A stretch of DNA of 64,000 nucleotides, taken from NCBI GenBank assembly GCA_949752745.1, contig OX457034.1, positions 2,886,646 through 2,950,645 of the forward strand. Direction: 5' to 3'. Positions 9,984 to 17,619 of the stretch are shown piece after piece. Both the position numbers and the translations under genes were made by a program. The notes under the pieces are model-generated. The model saw nothing but the letters and a program-made list of their open reading frames with translations. It did not search any database and was not told the origin of the DNA. The DNA comes from Protula sp. h YS-2021. Taxonomy: Eukaryota > Annelida > Polychaeta > Sabellida > Serpulidae. The first letter of the stretch is position 1. The number at the start of each line of letters is the position of its first letter.

Positions 9984-10041
9984 GCCCGCTGCGTGCGAGC
10001 AAGTGAAGGAAAGGTTGATTCTCTTGAATGCGTTTAGACAT
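9964..10041 (-). pseudogene. 5' stub of a small basic gene fused to the minor capsid gene
   Basis: An ORF starts with MSKRIQENQPFLHLL, continues ARSGPKRRK and stops after 25 codons at 9964-9966. Small basic proteins with this kind of start commonly sit just upstream of the minor capsid in this family. Here it breaks off exactly where minor-capsid coding begins in another frame, the signature of an internal deletion removing the rest of this gene and the capsid N-terminus. Confidence 0.5.
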
Positions 10042-10083
10042 CTTGGCTGCGAATGGTTAAGTGACTTGGTTCTTGTTCATACA

Positions 10084-10691
10084 CTACTTTATCAACATAG
10101 AATAATGTGTATCTTTTGGTAAAATGCCTGTACGAATACGTAGTTCATCATTCGTCTTCGGCTTCAAATCAATGAATAAATAGCCATGAGGTTTGCTGGT
10201 AGCATCTTGATAGGCTTTTATGAGAAATTGAGATTTTCCAGGATACATTTGTCGCGCTAATGTACTTATTTGTTGACTGTCTCTAGGATTTTTAAACAGA
10301 ATGATGTAATGTGTATTCAAACTAATATTTCGCATTTCTCTACCATGATGAAACAAATTATGCACAATAAAAATAATGCTTAGATTTTGATGACTGCTGC
10401 CAACACTAAAGAGACGCGTCATTCGCTCATCACTATGACATTTGGTCATTAAGTCATCAATGATGAGTAAGTTTGGCTTTTTCGGGTTAAAAAGCTCTTC
10501 AATGTCATTGGAATGTCTTGGTAAAATTTCACACCTTTAATTCCCTTATACAAAGGCTGATCTGCTAGATAGAGCCATAAAATGGTTTTTGGAGAGGGTT
10601 TAATTAACTTTTGTTCTAGAATTTCCCTAACTAGAGAGGTTTTACCACTGCCTGTAGGTCCGGAGACCAAACATGTGAATAGATGCTTCAT
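10084..10691 (-). pseudogene. FtsK/HerA-type genome-packaging ATPase, one frameshift
   Basis: The first frame (10691-10449) begins a few residues before the Walker A GPTGSGKTS (about residues 11-18). The Walker B segment (NLLIIDDLM) and all downstream sequence, including FIVHNLFHHG and KNPRDSQQISTLARQM, are in a second frame ending at 10084. The switch lies around 10,500-10,530. The ATG overlaps the integrase stop as ATGA (10,688-10,691). Apart from the single shift all catalytic motifs are present, so the break may be recent or a sequencing indel. Confidence 0.88.
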
Positions 10692-11791
10692 TTTTTAATG
10701 TCTGTTTCTTTCACCCAACTGTTAAACTTCTTTGGCCAACCTAACCACTTCACAAATAATTCTTTAACACCTCGTCTTTTTCGAGTTTTCAAAACCTTTT
10801 CAATTCTGTAGACTGATTTACTATTTTTTGTCACTTTCTGCAGTTCTTCTTCATAGAAATGTCCATCAATATCTTCGTCCAAAAAGTCTTTCACACAATA
10901 CAAGTGTACTGCTTGCTTCTTATAACGATGTGTGATAATGAAGACTTCTTGCGTCCACTTTATATGATAATCCCGTTGAAATACATATTTCATGTGAGAA
11001 ATGCGAACCTGATCACTAATTTTAAATTTGTAGGGTTTTTTCTTCTTCTTTGGTTTTAATTTCAATTTGTCTACATACATATACTTCCACACTTTCGATT
11101 CTATGTCTTTACGAATATCTGCAGGAGTATATTTATTAGGGAGGGAGCCATGAGGTCTATGGTTGTAATTATACACTAAGTCTGGAAGGATGTCCATATA
11201 TCGATAAGTTTGATTATGTAGGAAATATCGATACATCATCCCCTTTAGAGTAAGAATGACTCTCTCAGCAAAGTTGGCTTTGGTTTCATTCTTTGTCGTA
11301 TAGGCATGTATTCCCTCCTTCTTCAAAAATGCTTTTACCCATCTGTTTTTAAATTCAGTTCCTTTGTCTGACCTTAGAGTTCGTGGTCTTCGTTGTGTTT
11401 CTTGAAAAATCTTTTGAAAGGCTGATATGACGCTGGTATGTGATTTATTAGGCATTGGTTGCACCCATAAATATTTGGAAAACACATCAATGACAACCAA
11501 TAAAAAGCGGGTGTCATCATTATGGGGAGCTATGTTTCCCATATCAGCTAAATCAATATCCCACATATCATCAATTCCATGTGTAATGACACGTTGCCTT
11601 TTAAACCTGTATTTTACAGGTTGTAGTAAACTGAAGGCATCTTGATCCTGTAACCATTTCTTCACTTGTGAATGAGTGACTGGTTGATCATGTTTTTCTA
11701 ATATGTGATAAAGTTTGTGAGGACCAGCAAATGCCCCAGGTTGACCAGGTTTAAAGTATATATTGGTTAAGTAGTCTTTCCACGTCGACAT
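10688..11791 (-). CDS. Polinton integrase with C-terminal chromodomain (367 aa), intact
   Basis: DDE-type retroviral integrase that inserts the element. Catalytic residues are visible: Asp80 in WDIDLADM, Asp142 in RSDKGTEF and Glu176 in NFAERVIL, giving D-D-x33-E spacing. It is followed by the basic KLKLKPKKKKKPYKF linker with the start of an SH3-like part (SDQVRISHMK), and a chromodomain at about residues 326-367 (YRIEKVL...ELFVKWLGWP...NSWV). The chromodomain would direct insertion towards particular chromatin. It is the only long gene of the element with no lesion and heads the leftward cluster, with AT-rich 27-bp repeats upstream. Confidence 0.93.
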   Translation of the reverse strand: MSTWKDYLTNIYFKPGQPGAFAGPHKLYHILEKHDQPVTHSQVKKWLQDQDAFSLLQPVKYRFKRQRVITHGIDDMWDIDLADMGNIAPHNDDTRFLLVVIDVFSKYLWVQPMPNKSHTSVISAFQKIFQETQRRPRTLRSDKGTEFKNRWVKAFLKKEGIHAYTTKNETKANFAERVILTLKGMMYRYFLHNQTYRYMDILPDLVYNYNHRPHGSLPNKYTPADIRKDIESKVWKYMYVDKLKLKPKKKKKPYKFKISDQVRISHMKYVFQRDYHIKWTQEVFIITHRYKKQAVHLYCVKDFLDEDIDGHFYEEELQKVTKNSKSVYRIEKVLKTRKRRGVKELFVKWLGWPKKFNSWVKETDIKK

Positions 11792-11816
11792 GTTAACACT
11801 AAATGATCAACACTTG

Positions 11817-11935
11817 TTAACATATCTTGCATTTTATTTTATCAACATATCTTGCATTTTATTTTATCAGCACATCTTGCATTTTATCAACATATCTTAA
11901 ATTTTATTTTATCAACATATCTTACAAATCAAGTA
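11817..11935 (-). repeat. AT-rich tandem repeats upstream of the integrase
   Basis: Four to five copies of a roughly 27-bp unit (ATCAACATATCTTGCATTTT with a TATTTT tail) start 25 bp upstream of the integrase ATG. They replace a recognisable TATA box, so they may be the promoter or upstream activator of the leftward cluster. Confidence 0.65.
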
Positions 11936-11962
11936 TTGATACAATGGTGTGAATAATTGGAG

Positions 11963-12277
11963 TCATTGATCTTCAATGTATATTAACCAACTACTTAATT
12001 CATCAAATGTGATAGCATCTACACCATATTTTTCACAACGTTGATTTGCATTATCTAACACTTTATCTAAATGAATGTAATATTTAGCTTCATTCCAATA
12101 TGTATAGACACATGTAGAATGACACGTATGTTCTAAACACTCTTCATTATGACAAGCAGGACATACTAAACATGCAAACTTTTTTACAGCTAATAACATT
12201 TCTTCACAATATGTTTTTTGTACAATATATTGTCTCAATGTAATGTCTGCTATTATACTGCAATGTAGATTAACCAC
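11963..12277 (-). CDS. Small Cys/His-rich protein (up to 104 aa)
   Basis: The ORF contains CLVCPACHNEECLEHTCHSTC, seven Cys with two His in 21 residues, a likely zinc cluster. It ends WLIYIEDQ, resembling the WLIYIAV end of the ORF just upstream (12,253). The first about 15 codons come from the edge of the 244-bp duplication, so the native start is uncertain. No family recognised. Confidence 0.45.
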   Translation of the reverse strand: MVNLHCSIIADITLRQYIVQKTYCEEMLLAVKKFACLVCPACHNEECLEHTCHSTCVYTYWNEAKYYIHLDKVLDNANQRCEKYGVDAITFDELSSWLIYIEDQ

Positions 12278-12722
12278 TCTCTCACTTCATCAAACAGTCT
12301 TGGATCAAATCGAGCGAAGTGATATGCTGCTGCCACATCAAACTCCTCAGCTCCGTTAATGTTTGAAAACACACACTCTTTGATGAAATCCTCGCGTAAG
12401 TTTGGTACGTTCAACGTGGAATGAGCAAGTTCCCAATAAATGTCAAATGCTGCAGTTGTTGTTGAATAGATCCAAAACGTAATGTAATGTCTGCTATTAT
12501 ACTGCAATGTAGATTAACCACTCTCACTTCATCAAACAGTCTTGGATCAAATCGAGCGAAGTGATATGCTGCTGCCACATCAAACTCCTCAGCTCCGTTA
12601 ATGTTTGAAAACACACACTCTTTGATGAAATCCTCGCGTAAGTTTGGTACGTTCAACGTGGAATGAGCAAGTTCCCAATAAATGTCAAATGCTGCAGTTG
12701 TTGTTGAATAGATCCAAAACGT
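12237..12722. repeat. Tandem 244/242-bp direct duplication
   Basis: 12,237-12,480 and 12,481-12,722 are near-identical head-to-tail copies, starting AATGTAATGTCTGC and ending GATCCAAAACGT. They differ by a 2-bp CT indel near 12,280. The high identity implies a recent event, and it disrupts the leftward ORF crossing it. Confidence 0.93.
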
Positions 12723-12777
12723 GCCAGTTCACTTATCATGTAGTCTACATACTTGTCCTTGAAACACGTTTCTGCAT
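12253..12777 (-). pseudogene. Unrecognised small leftward gene broken by the tandem duplication
   Basis: A start at 12,777 reads MDAETCFKDKYVDYMISEL and continues 42 codons to a stop. The conserved-looking part (NVPNLREDFIKECVF... ending EVREWLIYIAV) is in another frame of each duplicate copy. The original gene was presumably about 85-100 codons, helical and acidic, and now has a frameshift near 12,650 plus the duplication. It has no Cys cluster, but its WLIYI end links it to the neighbour at 11,963. Confidence 0.4.
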
Positions 12778-12866
12778 CCATCTTTCACATGTCCATATAA
12801 CACGTCTGCACACTATGACGCCTGGCAAGCAAATGACTCTCAGACTTACTCCACAGAAAGAGTTAC

Positions 12867-13178
12867 TCAGCCGCACTTGTTGCAGAAGTTGTCAGGTTCA
12901 CACAACTTGCAATTGTACTTGTGGTAGTGACAGTCATAATCCTCAGCATATCCGTAAGCACCACAATATTCACAGGTAAGTCCAAGTTGATTTTGCACAT
13001 CCATATTCTCCAATCGAACTTCAGCCAGTCTTTTCTTGGATAGCTTTGGCACTTTTATCCGATTGTCCTTTTGCAGCATGATAGGAGTTTTCTTGCCATG
13101 ATATTCCGTACATGGCAATAAGGTTGAGTTAATGTTATCCATCTCCTGAAGCAATGTCTCCCATTCACCATCATTCAT
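12867..13178 (-). CDS. Small zinc-cluster protein (103 aa)
   Basis: Intact ORF with an acidic helical N-terminus (MNDGEWETLLQEMDNI), a basic middle (KVPKLSKKRLAEVRLE) and a C-terminal cluster CEYCG...CHYHKYNCKLC...FCNKCG. That is enough ligands for two zinc ions. It resembles other small zinc proteins of this element in style, but no family is recognised. The start is the first Met after the preceding remnant. Confidence 0.5.
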   Translation of the reverse strand: MNDGEWETLLQEMDNINSTLLPCTEYHGKKTPIMLQKDNRIKVPKLSKKRLAEVRLENMDVQNQLGLTCEYCGAYGYAEDYDCHYHKYNCKLCEPDNFCNKCG

Positions 13179-13263
13179 GTTGATGTAATACTTGTATTCT
13201 TTCCTTTAAAACAGTGATGTTTGCACAAAACTCACATAGCGCATATCCAAGTATGAAATGACT

Positions 13264-13468
13264 TCAAGCCATTTCGTTTGCGTTAAGTACAGTTTGAAGC
13301 CAGTGTCGTGTAATCATGTTAAGTTCAGGCACACAATCTTCCACAAGGATGGTGATAAAGCAAGCCATCTCTCTCTCCACGTATGAATCGAATAAATAAC
13401 CCAAATTGTCCATGCTCCACAGTAATGGTTAAGTTTGCACTAATTTTAAAGCTGCTTGTCTTCTCCAT
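13264..13468 (-). pseudogene. Fourth PC4-like gene remnant, frameshifted
   Basis: The ATG at 13,468 lies about 42 nt after a TATA box. The first frame reads a short Lys/Ser start, then FKISANLTITVEHGQFGLF, resembling the strand pair of the gene at 6450. A shift at about 13,370 moves the reading to a frame ending with a Trp-containing helix (ITRHWLQTVLNA) and a stop at 13,264-13,266. The layout matches the three PC4-like genes on the other strand, so I infer a paralogue that moved and was broken. Confidence 0.4.
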
Positions 13469-13507
13469 GGCTGCGCGTCGAATGATGACTGCACTTGACA
13501 CCTCACT

Positions 13508-13519
13508 CCTTTTATATGG
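13508..13519 (-). promoter_or_regulatory. TATA box on the minus strand
   Basis: CCATATAAAAGG (plus strand CCTTTTATATGG) lies about 42 nt upstream of the ATG at 13,468, the same spacing as for gene A. Confidence 0.55.
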
Positions 13520-13522
13520 ACA

Positions 13523-13624
13523 TTACATGTATGTTTTCATGAGATGTTTGCAAAATCGCGAAGTGATCTCGTTGAAACCATCCAGAAAGGCTGTTGGCAA
13601 ACCGTCTGTTAGAGATTGTCTCAT
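13523..13624 (-). CDS. 33-aa small ORF downstream of the acidic gene
   Basis: Starts 9 nt after the acidic gene's stop and ends just before the minus-strand TATA box. The peptide (MRQSLTDGLPTAFLDGF...) is helical in character. It may be a real small ORF or the tail of the upstream gene in a shifted frame. Confidence 0.25.
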   Translation of the reverse strand: MRQSLTDGLPTAFLDGFNEITSRFCKHLMKTYM

Positions 13625-13633
13625 GACGATCAC

Positions 13634-14603
13634 TTAAAACTCTCCTCGTTTGCGACTCCCAATTATCCATTGAAAGAGCATTGGCATGGTTAAATGACCT
13701 TTTTCATAGAGGTAAGCCATCATATTATACACCTTAATACGTTCTTCAAGGTACTTGAAGCCATGTAGCATGACCTTTGCACATTTGGAATCGCGATCCT
13801 CATCAACACACTTTGGCGCCGGTAGACATAAAGTCTTAAAAAGTTCCTCATGAAGACTTCTAATAAGTTGAACGAAAGGATGGGTCATGGCTTCGGGAAA
13901 ACTGTGGCTCTGACGCGGGAAGATGCTCTATGTTTCCTTCTAGCATGTAGATCAGCTGAATAACAGTGTTCACTTCTTCCGTTAGGTACATGTATGTGTG
14001 TTGATCGAAAAAGCCTTCTTCACATAAACGCCATAAAATGTTGCAATCGATCAGAGGATTCACTGCTTGAAAGTTTCGTTTCAACAGCGTGACGTCTTCC
14101 TCAGTAACAGGAGTAGTTTTGCTCAATTCAAATTTAGATTTGAGCTGCTTGTCATCGTCGTCGTAACCGTTGCTATCGTCATTGTCGTCGCTGTCGTCGT
14201 TGTTGTCGTCATCGTTGTCGTCGTTGTTGTCACCGTCGTTGTCGTCATCGCTTGACATGGCCACTTCTTCCTCAAGATGCTCTAGATGCACCTTTAACTT
14301 TGTATTAAGTGGTTTGGCGCTACCATTTACAAGCGCATTTGCAACCCAGAATGGGTAGTCAGACCCCTCAGGATCTGGCGGAGCACCTAACGCTTCCTCA
14401 GGCTTTCTTTGCTGTACTGTAGACACGTCCGACGGAGCCCCTAACGCTTCTTCCAAGGCTTTTTCAGCTTCTGCTAGTGTACTTAGGAAGGCAGCAGTCT
14501 CCTCTGCAGTTAAAACTGCATCTGTAAAAGCCATTGTTTCATTGCTGAACAGGCTATTAATTTCCATGTTGCTAGCCGTTATCGCTTTTCGAGACGTCTC
14601 CAT
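13634..14603 (-). pseudogene. Acidic protein with CARD-like helical domain, frameshifted
   Basis: The ATG at 14,603 (METSRKAI) lies about 48 nt after a TATA-like box and is preferred to the upstream Met at 14,621. Order: Glu/Ala-rich helices with two near-repeats (EEALGAP), a DDD/N-rich stretch of about 40 residues, then a helical domain (DVTLLKRNFQAVNPL, LIDCNILWRLCEEGFFDQ, VNTVIQLIYMLEGNI). A frameshift at about 13,890-13,910 leads into PFVQLIRSLHEELFKTL and a second helical part ending at 13,634. The five-helix order and hydrophobic spacing resemble CARD/death-fold domains. If correct, it could meddle with host apoptosis or inflammasome signalling. That is inference; no neighbour supports it. 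Confidence 0.5.
14067..14358. repeat. GAC/GTC trinucleotide-rich stretch inside the acidic gene
   Basis: The Asp/Asn run is encoded by repeated GAC/GAT/AAC codons (GTCGTC and GTTGTC on the plus strand, about 14,150-14,255). The plus-strand ORFs here are poly-Val or poly-Ser shadows. Confidence 0.7.
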
Positions 14604-14643
14604 GATGGTTTTGCAATGCAATGGCCATAGGGGTGTCGAACAG

Positions 14644-14655
14644 ACCTTTTTATGC
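14644..14655 (-). promoter_or_regulatory. TATA-like box for the acidic gene
   Basis: GCATAAAAAGGT on the minus strand lies about 48 nt upstream of the ATG at 14,603. Confidence 0.45.
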
Positions 14656-14692
14656 TACTGTCGGTGAGCGAGTGGCTTAAAAGTCGATCGGC

Positions 14693-14843
14693 GGGGGGGG
14701 GGGGGGGGGGTCCTTACGCCAGTCGACAAGGTCTGCTGGGGGGGGGGGGGTCCTCACGTTATGCAGTCAGTCTGCTTCTATCTCTAGGGGGGTGCCGCAG
14801 GTACACCGTACCTACAGCAGGTACAGCAGGTACAGGGGGGTCC
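14693..14843. repeat. G-runs and right arm of the 32-bp inverted repeat
   Basis: Two long G homopolymers (about 14,693-14,711 and 14,740-14,752) precede CTACAGCAGGTACAGCAGG...GGTCC at 14,812-14,843, the exact inverse of 1275-1306. The left side has a matching C-run at about 1349-1363. G-runs of this length can form quadruplexes and are often mis-sized in assemblies. Confidence 0.7.
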
Positions 14844-14916
14844 TCACTTGAGGAGGTATACAACTGCTCGTCATTTGAGCTCAGGCTCACAACCGCTTTC
14901 AACTTTCACTACGACA

Positions 14917-15408
14917 ATGGAGCTGTTCTTTGCGTTCAACGATGTTCTCACGCTCAGGGAAGTAAGGGAGATGCAAGTGCCGGTAGTTTCACCAGTGAAT
15001 CAGCCAGTGAGATATTTTTTCTACCAGATGCTGCCGGACCCAGCCAACGCCAAGGTTCTCTGTGTTCCGGTCTTTTTTAACCGGAGGGTGACGCTCGGAA
15101 AGCGGTTGCGAAATACCGAGGAGGGACATTACGTCCAGCCTTACTTCCGATGCACCATGCTGGGGGAATCGATACCGTCAAGACTGAGGAGGAAGAGTAT
15201 CCAGCTCAGTCCTGATCGTGTTGTTGCTGTGGATCGTGGGCATCAATCGTGTATTTACTGTGCTGCACTTTTCACCCAGATGATGGCGCTTGCTGATCAA
15301 TACACGACTGCATGCTTCACCTGTGGACTGAAAACAGATCATTTTGTTTTCAACAGCCAGCAATTAACCCACTGCGCAAGGCCAGTCCAAAATGTTTTGG
15401 AGTTCTAG
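14917..15408 (+). CDS. Cys-containing protein (about 163 aa), terminal gene B
   Basis: I place the start at the ATG 14,917 (MELFFAFNDVL), about 60 nt after a GGTATA element; the frame is open from 14,848. The N-terminal about 95 residues are hydrophobic and basic (VRYFFYQMLPDPANAKVLCVPVFF...RRVTLGKRLR). The C-terminal about 65 residues hold CIYC, CFTCG and HCARP in the order seen in gene A at 1449. The stop is followed 31 nt later by a histone-type stem-loop. The last 65 codons and 3' flank were copied to 19,027-19,749. Function unknown; intact. Confidence 0.6.
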   Translation: MELFFAFNDVLTLREVREMQVPVVSPVNQPVRYFFYQMLPDPANAKVLCVPVFFNRRVTLGKRLRNTEEGHYVQPYFRCTMLGESIPSRLRRKSIQLSPDRVVAVDRGHQSCIYCAALFTQMMALADQYTTACFTCGLKTDHFVFNSQQLTHCARPVQNVLEF

Positions 15409-15439
15409 AGTCCGGCAGCAGCAGCAGCAAAAACCTCCC

Positions 15440-15460
15440 GGACCTTCTAAGGGCCACCCA
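15440..15460 (+). terminator. Histone-mRNA-type 3' stem-loop after gene B
   Basis: GGACCT-TCTA-AGGGCC followed by ACCCA: a 6-bp stem with one A-G mismatch at pair 3, the same TCTA loop and full ACCCA tail. It starts 31 nt after the stop. The copied segment carries it again at 19,253-19,273. A long A-run follows about 70 nt later, so conventional polyadenylation is not excluded. Confidence 0.55.
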
Positions 15461-15585
15461 CTAATGCGAAATAAGCGCTAATCATGTCATGGTGTTAGTA
15501 TGTATGTGTATGCATGAGAGTGTGGGAAATGCTAAAAAAAAAAAAAAAAAAAAAAAACAATTTAAAAAGGGGGGCTATTTTTATA

Positions 15586-17015
15586 CCCCTTTTTATACCC
15601 TCTTTTGACTTTAAGGGGGTCTTATATGTGAGCTCTAACCATGTAGCTATGAGTTCTCTATTTATAAAATGGAGAACTTGTACGTTTCGGGAAGTGTCCC
15701 ATCTGTCCGTCTGCCCACGTCTGCCGTAGGTGTGATGGAGAGAGAGCGTTCTCTGCCGTTAGCCTGCCTTAAGGAGGCATTGCTTGCTCACTTTTAATTG
15801 ATTTTGCGATGGCCTGGTTGATCCTTTTCTTTTTACGAAGGCCCGTTTGCCCCAGCTGCCCGTTTAACCGGCTGCCCGTTTAACCAGCTGCCCGTTTGAA
15901 TGGCTGCCCACTATCCCTATCACGTCATTATGACCTTCATATGACCTCCATATGATCTCCATATGACACCCATATCACGTCCATATCACGTCCATGTGAC
16001 GTCCATATGACGTCACTGTTTTAGAAACCCCATGGGGCTTCTAAGACACCTCGTGACGTCATTATGACGTCACTTCCTATTTTAGAACCCCCACTTTCCC
16101 CCTACTGTCGATGGAAAAAGCGCCGATGTACAAGGACAGTTGCAGCTGGGACAAGTGTCAACGGGAAAAGCGCCGCTGCATCAGTACAGCTGAAGCTGGG
16201 ACAAGTGCGGACCCGTAAAGCACCGCGTTACAATTGCATCTGCAGCTGGGACAGGTGTCGATAGAAAGAGCTACAAAAAATATTAAAAAAAATAAAAAGC
16301 GCCGATGTACAAGGACAGTTGCAGCTGGGACAAGTGTCAACGGGAAAAGCGCCGCTGCATCAGTACAGCTGAAGCTGGGACAAGTGCGGACCCGTAAAGC
16401 ACCGCGTTACAATTGCATCTGCAGCTGGGACAGGTGTCGATAGAAAGAGCTACAAAAAATATTAAAAAAAAATAAAAAAATAAAAAAAATAAAATATACC
16501 CCTTTTTACTTTAAGGGGGGGTCTTATAGGTGAGCTCTAACCATGTAGCTATGAGTTCTCTATTTATGAAATGGAGAACTTGTACGTTTTGGGAGGTGTC
16601 CCATCTGTCCGTCTGCCTACGTCTGCCGTAGGTGTGATGGAGAGAGAGAGCTCTCTGGGGTTAAAAAATAGCCTACTTGCTCACTTTTAATTGATTTGCG
16701 ATGGCCCGGTTGATCCTTTTTTACGAAAACCCGCTTGTCCCGACTGCCCGTTTAACCCGCTGCCCGTTTGACCGGCTGCCCGTTTGAATGGCTTCCCACA
16801 ATCCCTATGACGTCATTATGACGTTCATATGACCTCCATGTGACCTCCATGTGGCCTCCATATGACCTCCATATGACCTCCATATCACGTCCATATCACC
16901 TCCATGAAGTCATTATGACGTCACTGTTTTAGAAACCCCATGGGGGTTCTAAAATACCTCATGACGTTATTATGACGTCACTTCCTGTTTTAGAACCCCC
17001 ACTTTCCCCCTACTG
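15586..17015. repeat. Tandemly duplicated Polinton right-end sequence
   Basis: The block 15,586-16,114 recurs at about 16,493-17,015: the CTTTAAGGGGG...GTGAGCTCTAACCATG segment, CATCTGTCCGTCTGCC, (GCTGCCCGTTTAACC)n, (CATATGACCTC)n and the AGAACCCCCACTTTCCCC end, with about 900-bp spacing. Within each are 16-18-bp and 11-bp tandem repeats and several TGACGTCA palindromes. No genes are present. Confidence 0.85.
16115..16472. repeat. Two head-to-tail 179-bp repeats
   Basis: 16,115-16,293 and 16,294-16,472 are almost identical, each starting AAAAAGCGCCGATGTACAAG and ending in an A/T-rich tail. Inside each, a GCAGCTGGGACAAGTGTC-like motif recurs three times at about 50 bp. The 60-70-aa ORFs across them are repeat shadows. 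Confidence 0.9.
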
Positions 17016-17016
17016 C

Positions 17017-17235
17017 GGAACTTTGAAGTTTGAAGCGAACCCATGGTTGGAAGGTTTGTGGTTCGATCCTACCCACGGGCAACACTTTCACCTGCTGTCT
17101 ATCATACTGTCATATCATGGGGAGCCCCGGGTTCTCATTGTGAGGAACCCCCACGTTTTTCAGTGTGAGTACCTCCCCCGGGGCCCTCCATATGAGGACT
17201 TCCACCATCTGTCTATCATGTGAGGACCCCCAGTT
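17017..17235 (+). repeat. tRNA-derived SINE-like copy, plus orientation
   Basis: Contains a B-box-like GTGGTTCGATCCTACC in a tRNA 3'-half context (GGAAGGTTTGTGGTTCGATCC). It is followed by a GAGGACC-rich tail that is repeated several times to about 17,340. Confidence 0.6.
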
Positions 17236-17619
17236 TCTCAATATGAGGACCTCCCCAGGGGTCCTCCATATGAGGACTTTCACCATCTGTCTATCATGTG
17301 AGGACCACCCCGGGTTCTCAATGTGAGGACCACCAGGATGTGATTCAACACCCTTTAAGAGCACATTGTGTGCTCACAAGTGTTCCATTCTTGTTGCGGC
17401 TGTTGTTGGATGCACATAGGAAAAGGAAGTGAAAAACAGTTGCTCTTGCTGTTGTTGGATATACATGGAGAACAAGTGAAGGATTGACTGGAATACACAT
17501 AGGAGACGAAGTAAAAGTTTGCCTATTATTTCGAAAGGAAGTGAATGATTGGTTGGAATACACATGGTAAGTGACTTGTTTTGTGACTATGTAACATCAT
17601 ATCATATTCCTCACATGAT

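Larger units (their letters stand above)
1..15730. mobile_element. Degraded Polinton/Maverick (adintovirus-type) element
   Basis: The segment holds the diagnostic set of a Polinton: family-B DNA polymerase, retroviral-type integrase with chromodomain, FtsK/HerA-type packaging ATPase, adenain-like protease, major and minor capsid proteins and a basic pVI/pX-like protein. Polymerase and accessory genes face right, the morphogenesis cluster faces left, and the two converge near 7.1 kb. Integrase, pX-like and the small accessory ORFs are open. Polymerase, capsid, protease and ATPase carry frameshifts or stops, so this copy is not a functional virus. The ends are uncertain: the left side begins in tandem repeats cut by the window edge. 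The right limit is placed where a CATCTGTCCGTCTGCC block (inverse of one near 490-510) occurs. Assembly indels could explain some frameshifts but not the internal deletion. Confidence 0.9.

Noticed and set aside
14067..14358. Poly-Val and poly-Ser ORFs on the plus strand
   Set aside because: Shadows of the Asp/Asn codon run in the acidic minus-strand gene.
16064..16443. Pair of 66-69-aa basic ORFs
   Set aside because: They are the same repeat read twice within the 179-bp tandem units and lack any gene context.
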